Below, piece after piece: positions 1-5,044 of a stretch of DNA of 5,044 bases (position 1 is the stretch's first letter; the number at the start of each line of letters is the position of its first letter). The stretch covers positions 1 to 5,044 of the forward strand of contig JAEDHX010000098.1 in NCBI GenBank assembly GCA_016296785.1. The letters are read 5' to 3'. Made by a program: the position numbers and the translations under genes. A model generated the notes under the pieces. The model saw nothing but the letters and a program-made list of their open reading frames with translations, did not search any database and had not been told where the DNA came from. This DNA comes from Coprococcus sp. (GTDB taxonomy: Bacteria; Bacillota; Clostridia; Lachnospirales; Lachnospiraceae).

Positions 1-118
1 ATGTTCCGATCTCCTCGATGAATCTACCATCTCTTGGTGATCTTGAATCTGCTACAATTACTCTGTAGAAAGGATGCTTCTTATAACCCATTCTTCTTAA
101 TCTGATCTTTACTGCCAT
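1..118 (-). CDS. rpsP: 30S ribosomal protein S16, N-terminal part (runs off left edge)
   Basis: Small-subunit ribosomal protein S16, which binds 16S rRNA early in 30S assembly. Only the first 39 codons are present and the gene continues beyond position 1. The translation begins MAVKIRLRRMGYKKHPFYRV and goes on through a VADSRSPRDGRFIEEIGT stretch; both are hallmark S16 sequences (the basic N-terminal strand, the YRVVVAD core and the RDGRFIE motif). The ATG at 116-118 is preceded by a perfect AGGAGG. The gene starts 28 bases after the ffh stop codon with no terminator between, so it is probably the third gene of a ylxM-ffh-rpsP operon, an arrangement well known in Firmicutes. No frameshift is seen in the visible part. 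Identification is secure despite truncation by the window. Confidence 0.97.
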   Translation of the reverse strand, partial: MAVKIRLRRMGYKKHPFYRVIVADSRSPRDGRFIEEIGT

Positions 119-128
119 TTTAGTATTT

Positions 129-134
129 CCTCCT
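129..134 (-). promoter_or_regulatory. Ribosome binding site of rpsP
   Basis: Read on the minus strand this is a perfect AGGAGG, ten bases before the rpsP ATG, inside the 28-base ffh-rpsP gap. Its strength fits the high translation expected for a ribosomal protein and confirms the chosen start. Confidence 0.85.
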
Positions 135-146
135 AAAAAAAATATA

Positions 147-1490
147 TTATCTTAAGCCAAAAGGCAATTTGAAACCGCCACGCTTCTTTCCGCCCATCAT
201 TCCTGACATCTGCTTCATCATCTTCTTAGACTGTTCAAACTGTTTAAGGAAGCGGTTAACATCCGCTATCTGAACACCGGCGCCATCTGCAATACGCTTC
301 TTACGTGAAGGTGAAATAGCATCCTGGAGACTTCTTTCTCTAGGTGTCATTGAATAAATAATAGCTTTTGGTACTTTAGCTGCGTTTTCATCTATTTCAA
401 CATTCTTCATCTGACTGGACATACCCGGCATCATAGCCAGCAAATCCTGTATACCGCCCATCTTATCAAGCTGGGCCATCTGATCAAGAAAATCATTGAA
501 ATCAAAGGTAGCCTTACGGAACTTCTGCTCCATCTCTCTGGCTTTTTCTTCATCAATCGCATTCTGGGCTTTCTCAATAAGAGATTCAACATCACCCATT
601 CCCAAAATACGGCTTGCCATACGGTCAGGATAAAACGGTTCAAGGTCTGTAAGCTTCTCGCCCATACCTGAATATAAAATAGGCTTACCTGTAACTGCTT
701 TAATTGATAAAGCTGCACCGCCTCTGGTATCACCATCAAGCTTTGTAAGAATAACACCATCAATGCCTATCTTATCATTAAAGGATGTTGCAACATTTAC
801 AGCGTCCTGACCAGTCATTGAATCAACTGTAAGTATAGTATATGCAACATCAATATTAGCCTTAATATCAGCAAGCTCTGTCATCATGTCCTCATCAATA
901 TGAAGACGACCGGCAGTATCAAGAAAAACAAGATTAATATTGTTCTTCGCTGCATGTAAAAGAGCTGCCTTAGCAATATCTAACGGCTTATGGCTGTCTC
1001 CCATTGCAAAAACAGGAACACCAACCTTCTCACCATTTATCTGAAGCTGTTTAATAGCCGCAGGTCTGTATACGTCACAGGCTACTAAAAGAGGCTTCTT
1101 ACCTTTGTTCTTGTACTGATATGCAAGCTTCGCAACTGTAGTTGTCTTACCTGCACCCTGAAGACCACACATCATAATTACAGTAATCTCATTTGAAGGT
1201 CTAAGCTTGAGCTCTGTAATCTCTGAGCCCATAAGCTTATCCATCTCTTCTTTTACTATCTTTATAACCATGTGTCCCGGATTAAGTCCTTTAAGAACCT
1301 CTTCACCAACAGCTCTCTCGCTAACTGATTTAATAAATGATTTTACTACTTTGAAGTTAACATCCGCCTCAAGCAAAGCTCTCTTAACTTCCTTCATGGC
1401 CTCATTTACATCATTCTCTGTTAATACGCCCTTACTTCTAAGCTTCTTAAATACATTCTGTAGCTTCTCTGACAGACTGTCAAATGCCAT
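147..1490 (-). CDS. ffh: Signal recognition particle protein Ffh (SRP54 GTPase)
   Basis: Cytoplasmic GTPase of the signal recognition particle. With 4.5S/6S RNA it binds hydrophobic signal sequences of nascent chains and, through FtsY, delivers the ribosome to the SecYEG translocon. The 447 residues match the usual length. An N domain (about 1-90) is followed by the G domain with all motifs visible: P-loop GLQGAGKTTT (109-118), DVYRPAA (139-145), DTAGR (191-195), TKLDGD (249-254) and GMGEK (275-279). The methionine-rich M domain spans about 325-435, with an SRKKRIADGAG RNA-binding segment near 395-405 and a basic Met/Gly/Lys tail. The ATG at 1488-1490 has a GGGAG ribosome binding site (1496-1500). 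It follows ylxM by 35 bases and precedes rpsP by 28, consistent with one operon. The gene looks intact. Confidence 0.98.
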   Translation of the reverse strand: MAFDSLSEKLQNVFKKLRSKGVLTENDVNEAMKEVKRALLEADVNFKVVKSFIKSVSERAVGEEVLKGLNPGHMVIKIVKEEMDKLMGSEITELKLRPSNEITVIMMCGLQGAGKTTTVAKLAYQYKNKGKKPLLVACDVYRPAAIKQLQINGEKVGVPVFAMGDSHKPLDIAKAALLHAAKNNINLVFLDTAGRLHIDEDMMTELADIKANIDVAYTILTVDSMTGQDAVNVATSFNDKIGIDGVILTKLDGDTRGGAALSIKAVTGKPILYSGMGEKLTDLEPFYPDRMASRILGMGDVESLIEKAQNAIDEEKAREMEQKFRKATFDFNDFLDQMAQLDKMGGIQDLLAMMPGMSSQMKNVEIDENAAKVPKAIIYSMTPRERSLQDAISPSRKKRIADGAGVQIADVNRFLKQFEQSKKMMKQMSGMMGGKKRGGFKLPFGLR

Positions 1491-1525
1491 GATATCTCCC
1501 TTTCCTGATATAACTATGTATATCT

Positions 1526-1882
1526 CTAAAATTCCTCAAGAATAGAATCGCTATATTCCTCTATCTCTTTTATCTTTATATTAAGTCTTTCGTCTGAATT
1601 CATGTCCTTTAGCTGGCAGGCAGCTTCTTTTATCAGCTTTATCTGCTCCTTGGCCTTGAGAAATTTATCTACGAGCTTTAACTTAGCTTCATAATCCTCA
1701 AGAATCTTATCACAGCGCTTAATCATATCATAAACGCCCTGTCTGCTGATATTATTTATAGTAGCGACCTCAGAATAAGATAAATCATTGAATATAACTT
1801 CTTCATATATACTTTTTTGATGTTCAGTAAGTAATTCGCCGTAAAAATCATACAGCATTGATTGTCTGACTATCTTCTCCAA
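1526..1882 (-). CDS. ylxM: YlxM/p13-type SRP-associated HTH protein
   Basis: Small helix-turn-helix protein of the UPF0122 (YlxM/p13) family, encoded next to ffh in many Firmicutes and reported to modulate the signal recognition particle; its exact role is less settled than that of Ffh. I start it at the TTG at 1880-1882, giving 118 residues beginning MEKIVRQSMLYDFYGELL, the normal family N-terminus. A near-perfect AGGTGGTGAT lies just upstream. An in-frame GTG at 1916-1918 would add 12 atypical residues, but it has no Shine-Dalgarno sequence and sits at the predicted transcription start. An HTH resembling sigma region 4 covers about residues 22-60 (LTEHQKSIYEEV, then LSYSEVATINNISRQGVYDMI). 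The C-terminal half is rich in Lys/Glu and probably helical or coiled. It is the first gene of the ylxM-ffh-rpsP unit. No ftsY lies upstream here, although ftsY often precedes this pair. Confidence 0.93.
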   Translation of the reverse strand: MEKIVRQSMLYDFYGELLTEHQKSIYEEVIFNDLSYSEVATINNISRQGVYDMIKRCDKILEDYEAKLKLVDKFLKAKEQIKLIKEAACQLKDMNSDERLNIKIKEIEEYSDSILEEF

Positions 1883-1885
1883 ATT

Positions 1886-1895
1886 ATCACCACCT
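1886..1895 (-). promoter_or_regulatory. Ribosome binding site that fixes the ylxM TTG start
   Basis: The minus strand reads AGGTGGTGAT, matching nine of ten bases of the anti-16S complement AGGAGGTGAT. Its AGGTGG core ends seven bases before the TTG at 1880-1882. This spacing, plus the family-typical MEKIVRQS N-terminus, makes TTG the likely initiator in place of the GTG farther upstream. Confidence 0.75.
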
Positions 1896-1923
1896 GTAAA
1901 GTATTTTCCCTTTACCACGAGAT

Positions 1924-1952
1924 AGTCTATAACAAAAATAAACGGTTGTCAA
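1924..1952 (-). promoter_or_regulatory. Predicted sigma-A promoter of the ylxM-ffh-rpsP unit
   Basis: On the minus strand a perfect -35 TTGACA (1947-1952) is followed by 17 bases and TAGACT (1924-1929), four of six matches to TATAAT. An overlapping alternative is TGTTATAGA (1926-1934), an extended -10 with a 15-base spacer. Either places transcription start near 1916-1920, leaving a leader of roughly 35 bases before the ylxM TTG codon and making the upstream GTG unusable in practice. The -35 element lies inside the 3' arm of the terminator hairpin of the preceding gene. This is a motif-based prediction. Confidence 0.6.
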
Positions 1953-1972
1953 GTATTTTTTCTTGACAACCG
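1931..1972 (-). terminator. Rho-independent terminator of the cellulase transcript
   Basis: Positions 1943-1953 (CGGTTGTCAAG) and 1962-1972 (CTTGACAACCG) form a perfect 11-bp inverted repeat with an 8-base AT-only loop. In minus-strand RNA the hairpin is followed directly by UUUAUUUUUGUU (1942 down to 1931). It begins seven bases after the stop codon of the leucine-rich-repeat reading frame at 1980-1982, the expected place for an intrinsic terminator. The plus-strand side also becomes T-rich within a few bases, but no plus-strand gene needs ending there. Confidence 0.85.
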
Positions 1973-1979
1973 CCAGATT

Positions 1980-3965
1980 TTACTTTTTCTTTATTGTAAC
2001 TGTTTTTGGCAATCCTTTTGATTTGAGGATTTTCTTATATGCCTTAAGCTTTGTTTTTGGTACCTTTATTACTGCTTTTTTATTAATACCCTTAAATGCT
2101 TTTATTCCAATATTCTTTGACTTAAGCTTAAGCGAATTAATAGTAATTGATTTGAGATTTGAACATCCATAGAATGCCTGTTTTCCAATTCTTGTAATAG
2201 ATGAAGGAATAATTAGTTTCTTCATAGCCTTATTCTTCCTGAAGGCTTTATCGCCAATTGCAGTAATCTTAAAGCTCTTACCACCTATTTTTACAGTACC
2301 CTTTATTATTACCTTAGCATGCTTCTTTGTTACACCTGTAAGCATTACCGTACCCTTACCATTTGTTGAAGCATTAGTAATCTTATATTTGTAATTACCA
2401 ACCCTATATACTCTGCCCTTTTTCGTAGTAATTAGGAAGGTCTTTGTTAACTTACCATTGTATTTACCTTTACCGGTGATAATTACATTTGCCATGCCGA
2501 TATTCGTATTATTCTCATAAGTAACTGTATAATCTGTTCCGTTAATCAGCTTATTATTCTTATATGAAACAGATATTGTTGGAGTAATTGCCTTACCTGT
2601 ATACACGAACGAATTCAAGTCGCAAATCGTAGCCTTAGAAATATCTACAACTATCCATGTCCATACAGCCTTAAATGTAACATCACTATTAATACTCAAA
2701 ATCTTTTGATCTGTAGAATAACTATTTCTTCCATCAGTCCAGCTAAGCTTATACCCCTCTTTAGATGCAGAATAGTCCAAGCCGTCAGGTTTCTTAATCT
2801 CAAGCTTGCCAAGATCAAGTGTACCTCCTGTCTTTATCTGATATGTAGCTAATACATTTCCAATATCATCAGTAAATGTAACATTTACGGTGTTAATAAT
2901 ATTACCATCCTTATCAACAGGCAAAACACCATATACAGGCTTTCCTATAATTGTAACGCTTCCATCAATTACAATCCTTCCACCCTCAGCCACATCAAAG
3001 GCTATGTCATTTTCAGAAGGGGTTGTTACAGATATTATTCCTCCTACAAGATATATATCCTTTTGTGCTTCTATTGCAGGTTTACTTGCAGCACCACCTG
3101 TAATAGTGGCTTGAACATTTCCTCCTTCTAGCATAATAGTTTCGGCTGATATACACTGATAATCAGAACTAATATTAATATTACCTGAGGAAATAATAAG
3201 CGTCTCGAAAGCTTTAATTGCCGGCACACCCTCAGAATAAATATTCAGCACACCGTTCTTATCCTCAGAAGAAATAATAAGCTTAGAAGAAACATCTGTC
3301 TTATCTTTGTTAAATGAAATTCCCTTACTTATCGTGTTAATACCCTCTGTTTTCAGATTTAAGCTATCACTACCCGGCATATAAAGCTCAAGCCCTGCAA
3401 ATTCAGCATTCTTCAATAATATTTCTTTGATACCATCTGCTGTAATAACAATATTTTTATTACTTCCAATTATTGTATATGGCATATTTTTATTAGTAAG
3501 TGACAGAGTTAATAACCCATCCTTTACAAATACATCAGCTGTAGATATTCCATTAGTATCCTTGAGAGCCTTTATATATTCGCAATCTATTGATGTAATC
3601 TTACTAATATCTATGGTATATGGATCACGTACCAGTGTTGTAGCTACCAGCACATCACTTATGCTTCCGCTATTATGGTTAGAATCTGCCTTGCTTCTTG
3701 CATACAAATAATATGGTGTAAATTCCGTCAAACCAGAAAATATTCCTTCATTTTGCCATACAAGCCTTGACGTATCTGCGTTCTTATCTGTTGAAATAGC
3801 ATACTCAATATTCTTTATGCTTCCTGATATATCTGCATCTAATGAAATGCTTGAATATGTTATGCTTCTTTGACTTAGCTTAATTTCCTGAACCAACCTG
3901 ATAACAAAAAGCTTTAACCTTACCGCTATCATCAAGAACTGTACAACGTTCAAAATAGTCAACAA
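1980..3965 (-). CDS. C-terminal part of a secreted modular protein, out of frame with the GH9 fragment (probably broken gene)
   Basis: An open frame of 661 codons whose real coding content appears to begin near residue 28. Residues 1-27 are the GH9 coding sequence read in the wrong frame. The only possible starts there (TTG at 3963-3965, an internal ATG at residue 12) lack a convincing ribosome binding site, and the next Met is residue 161. Modules in order: FN3-like strand pattern (about 33-110); a repetitive beta-helix-like region (about 115-345) with units such as ETLIISSGNINISS and ETIMLEGGNVQATI, resembling carbohydrate-binding beta-helix proteins; an InlB/Listeria-Bacteroides-type repeat (about 360-436, EGYKLSWTDG then VTFKAVW); an Ig-like module (about 439-513, FVYTGKAITPTISV, GKGKYNG); and a BspA-type leucine-rich repeat (about 555-610, ITAIGDKAFRKN, ITRIGKQAFYGCSNL) with a very lysine-rich tail. 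It has no signal peptide of its own. It would be the surface-binding half of the cellulase encoded just upstream, untranslated unless the frame is restored. Module names are by pattern recognition. Confidence 0.72.
   Translation of the reverse strand: MLTILNVVQFLMIAVRLKLFVIRLVQEIKLSQRSITYSSISLDADISGSIKNIEYAISTDKNADTSRLVWQNEGIFSGLTEFTPYYLYARSKADSNHNSGSISDVLVATTLVRDPYTIDISKITSIDCEYIKALKDTNGISTADVFVKDGLLTLSLTNKNMPYTIIGSNKNIVITADGIKEILLKNAEFAGLELYMPGSDSLNLKTEGINTISKGISFNKDKTDVSSKLIISSEDKNGVLNIYSEGVPAIKAFETLIISSGNINISSDYQCISAETIMLEGGNVQATITGGAASKPAIEAQKDIYLVGGIISVTTPSENDIAFDVAEGGRIVIDGSVTIIGKPVYGVLPVDKDGNIINTVNVTFTDDIGNVLATYQIKTGGTLDLGKLEIKKPDGLDYSASKEGYKLSWTDGRNSYSTDQKILSINSDVTFKAVWTWIVVDISKATICDLNSFVYTGKAITPTISVSYKNNKLINGTDYTVTYENNTNIGMANVIITGKGKYNGKLTKTFLITTKKGRVYRVGNYKYKITNASTNGKGTVMLTGVTKKHAKVIIKGTVKIGGKSFKITAIGDKAFRKNKAMKKLIIPSSITRIGKQAFYGCSNLKSITINSLKLKSKNIGIKAFKGINKKAVIKVPKTKLKAYKKILKSKGLPKTVTIKKK
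3866..3890 (-). other. Probable deletion or mis-join point within the cellulase gene
   Basis: The GH9 frame reads FCYQVGSGN and then meets TAA at 3880-3882. GH9 enzymes would continue here with a D-H-x-x-W-G-P/A-P-E type segment and some 300 more catalytic residues. The other frame (+1 relative to GH9) changes from nonsense to plausible protein (IKLSQRSITYSS) at the same place. Both sides are otherwise open and undamaged, so the discontinuity is confined to a few bases. From the sequence alone I cannot tell a genuine deletion from an assembly join. Confidence 0.65.
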
Positions 3966-4851
3966 ACCTGTCCATAATTCTCTTGTAATGAGAAGTCAGA
4001 TTAAGGTCTGTAAATGCTTCCTTAAACTGGTAGTAGCTTATTCCAAGAGTAGATGCCGCATATGCCTGCGGAAGACCAAACTTGGCATGGTCTCCTGCAT
4101 CATGATATCCACCACTTAAGTCAATAGTCTTTCCGGCATAAGTAACATTACTGTCACCAGTATGACAGTTATCTCTCCAGGATAGCTCACTCTTTTCTTT
4201 TACATCTGTTCCACACATATTAGCATCATAAAAATATAATGATTCCTGAAGGAGCTTAGCATAGTTATACTCAATATCAGAAACAATATCTGTAGTATTA
4301 TCATCTGCACCACCTGATGAACCACCACCGGTGCCGGAACCTGATCCGGTAAGAACTGCCGACGTAATCTGATATGTAACATCTCCCGAAACATTGCAAA
4401 TCAATAAACCAAAACGCTTAATTTCATCTGAAGCCGTAGCATTTGAAAGTGCAATTGTTACTGTTCCTTCACTTGCATCACTTAAGTTTTTCCAACCATC
4501 AGTTGAGTATTTCCAACTGTCTCCATGAGCAATATAAGGAAGTACTCCGGGAGTTCCATTAGAAGATGGTGTATATTCAGATACCTTGTAGCCTATTTTA
4601 AGGGATGCATAACCAGCATCAATAAGTGACTGTACAGTAGAATATCCTGATGGTGCATCGATATTAATGTCAAGCTGTGATGTATCTCCTGATATGCTTG
4701 CAGATACAGTATGGCTACTTGTATCAGGCTTCAAATCAAGGCTCAGCTCCTCGGCCTTTACTGCCCCCTTTGGAATTACCATTCCTGATAGTATAATTGA
4801 AAATACAATTACATAGGCAATTACCTTATTAAAAATTCTTTTAGTATTCAT
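3880..4851 (-). CDS. Secreted GH9 endoglucanase, N-terminal fragment (catalytic domain truncated)
   Basis: Beginning of an extracellular family 9 glycoside hydrolase, an inverting beta-1,4-glucanase acting on cellulose or related glucans. Residues 1-33 form a signal peptide: basic MNTKR, hydrophobic core to about residue 26, likely cleavage after VKA. Residues about 37-168 form an unassigned beta-rich module with several Trp/Tyr (DSWKYSTDGWKNLS, 111-124), possibly carbohydrate binding. A Gly/Ser linker (about 169-182) leads to the GH9 domain from about 194: NYAKLLQESLYFYDANMCG, LSWRDNCH, and the signature LSGGYHDAGDHAKFG (245-259), which holds D251 and D254, equivalents of the catalytic-base aspartates. 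The frame ends at residue 323 after AFCYQVGSGN, about 130 residues into a domain of about 430-450. The substrate-binding His/Arg motifs and C-terminal catalytic Glu are therefore missing and the product cannot be an active GH9. The ATG at 4849-4851 has a GA/G-rich ribosome binding site. It lies 37 bases after ribF. Confidence 0.9.
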   Translation of the reverse strand: MNTKRIFNKVIAYVIVFSIILSGMVIPKGAVKAEELSLDLKPDTSSHTVSASISGDTSQLDINIDAPSGYSTVQSLIDAGYASLKIGYKVSEYTPSSNGTPGVLPYIAHGDSWKYSTDGWKNLSDASEGTVTIALSNATASDEIKRFGLLICNVSGDVTYQITSAVLTGSGSGTGGGSSGGADDNTTDIVSDIEYNYAKLLQESLYFYDANMCGTDVKEKSELSWRDNCHTGDSNVTYAGKTIDLSGGYHDAGDHAKFGLPQAYAASTLGISYYQFKEAFTDLNLTSHYKRIMDRFVDYFERCTVLDDSGKVKAFCYQVGSGN

Positions 4852-4860
4852 ATTTGTATA

Positions 4861-4869
4861 CCCCCTCTT
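4861..4869 (-). promoter_or_regulatory. Ribosome binding site of the GH9 gene
   Basis: The minus strand reads AAGAGGGGG, ending nine bases before the ATG at 4849-4851. It supports this start, which also yields a complete signal peptide. A short ATACC/GGTAT pairing around it could form a weak hairpin, but I assign no regulatory role to it. Confidence 0.65.
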
Positions 4870-4888
4870 CTCGGTATTCTAAAGCATT

Positions 4889-5044
4889 TTAGAGTTTGCG
4901 TGCATAATCTATATCCTTCTTCATTTGACCTACAAGCTCGTCTATTCCTGAGAACTTAATTTCAGGTCTAATAAATTCTAAAAATTCAATACAAATCGTT
5001 TTACCATAAATATCCATATCAAAATCAAAAATATTTGTCTCTAT
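4889..5044 (-). CDS. ribF: Riboflavin kinase/FAD synthetase RibF, C-terminal end (runs off right edge)
   Basis: Last 51 codons of the bifunctional enzyme that phosphorylates riboflavin to FMN and adenylates FMN to FAD. The fragment belongs to the C-terminal riboflavin kinase domain. It opens with ETNIFDFDMDIYGK, matching the family's ETHIFDFxGDIYG strand, whose Glu is the kinase catalytic base. It continues with IEFLEFIRPEIKFSGIDELVGQMKKD, the family's usual F-L-R-P-E-x-K-F end followed by a helix that closes with a Lys/Asp-rich stretch. The start and the adenylyltransferase domain lie outside the window. The stop codon is at 4889-4891. No terminator is visible between it and the GH9 gene 37 bases on, so read-through into the GH9 gene is possible. 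Confidence 0.95.
   Translation of the reverse strand: METNIFDFDMDIYGKTICIEFLEFIRPEIKFSGIDELVGQMKKDIDYARKL

Noticed and set aside
431..763. A 110-codon open frame on the minus strand inside ffh
   Set aside because: It overlaps the G and M domain coding of ffh in another frame, and its product is a Trp/Leu/Arg-rich sequence with no family resemblance.
1491..1525. Possible hairpin (GATATA/TATATC) between ylxM and ffh
   Set aside because: Six A/T-rich pairs with no U-tract in the minus-strand direction; too weak for a terminator or a processing signal.
1207..1545. Plus-strand open frame opposite the ffh start
   Set aside because: Antisense shadow of a highly conserved gene, Ser/Thr/Phe-rich, with no supporting signals. 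The same applies to plus-strand frames at 1963-2172, 2890-3114 and 3427-3711.
1963..1991. Divergent plus-strand promoter using the other TTGACA of the palindrome
   Set aside because: The TTGACA at 1963-1968 exists only because the hairpin is symmetrical. At 17 bases the -10 position reads TTTCTT, a poor match, and no plus-strand gene follows.
3866..3890. Programmed ribosomal frameshift joining the two cellulase frames
   Set aside because: A shift would restore the frame but not the missing ~300 catalytic residues of GH9, and I see no clear slippery heptamer with a strong downstream structure. Deletion or mis-join is simpler.
3880..3965. Independent translation start for the downstream frame (TTG at 3963-3965, ATG at residue 12)
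   Set aside because: No convincing ribosome binding site, no signal peptide, and the residues encoded before about 3880 are the GH9 sequence read out of frame.
4200..4394. Short minus-strand frame within the GH9 gene
   Set aside because: Wrong-frame shadow across the linker and early catalytic domain; no ribosome binding site and no recognisable protein.
4895..4945. Promoter for the GH9 gene inside the ribF 3' end (TTGTAG, then TATAGA at 16 bases)
   Set aside because: Only three of six -35 matches and the bases are constrained by ribF coding. I could not support a specific promoter, so the GH9 gene may be read from ribF or from a site I cannot see.

Overview
The window is AT-rich and every supported gene lies on the minus strand. 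Gene content points to an anaerobic, plant-fibre-degrading Firmicute of the Lachnospiraceae type (Butyrivibrio/Eubacterium/Lachnospira/Roseburia relatives). The evidence is a low-GC Clostridia-like ylxM-ffh-rpsP operon, strong AGGAGG-type ribosome binding sites, and a secreted family 9 glycoside hydrolase whose downstream sequence carries surface modules common in that group (FN3-like, InlB/Listeria-Bacteroides-type repeat, Ig-like module, BspA-type leucine-rich repeat). This placement is inference from protein style, not a database match.

In the direction of transcription (right to left), the window opens with the last 51 codons of ribF (riboflavin kinase/FAD synthetase). After only 37 bases comes a gene for a secreted GH9 cellulase: signal peptide, an unassigned N-terminal beta-rich module, a Gly/Ser linker and the first ~130 residues of the catalytic domain. 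This frame stops abruptly at 3880-3882, in mid-catalytic domain. Coding continues at once in another frame for about 630 codons with a series of surface and carbohydrate-binding-like modules ending in a lysine-rich leucine-rich-repeat tail. The simplest reading is one large cellulase gene that lost the rest of its catalytic domain in an out-of-frame deletion, or an assembly that joined two pieces wrongly at about 3880.

A perfect 11-bp hairpin with a U-rich tail terminates the cellulase transcript. Its 3' arm contains TTGACA, the -35 element of a good sigma-A promoter for the next transcription unit. That unit is ylxM (SRP-associated HTH protein), ffh (SRP GTPase) and rpsP (ribosomal protein S16, cut by the left edge), closely spaced and probably co-transcribed. 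It serves co-translational membrane targeting and ribosome assembly.

I see no RNA gene, CRISPR array, insertion sequence, phage gene or other mobile element, and no gene-free stretch longer than about 70 bases. I found no convincing new multi-gene system. The points that merit a second look are the broken GH9 gene, its modular C-terminal half, and the terminator/promoter overlap.
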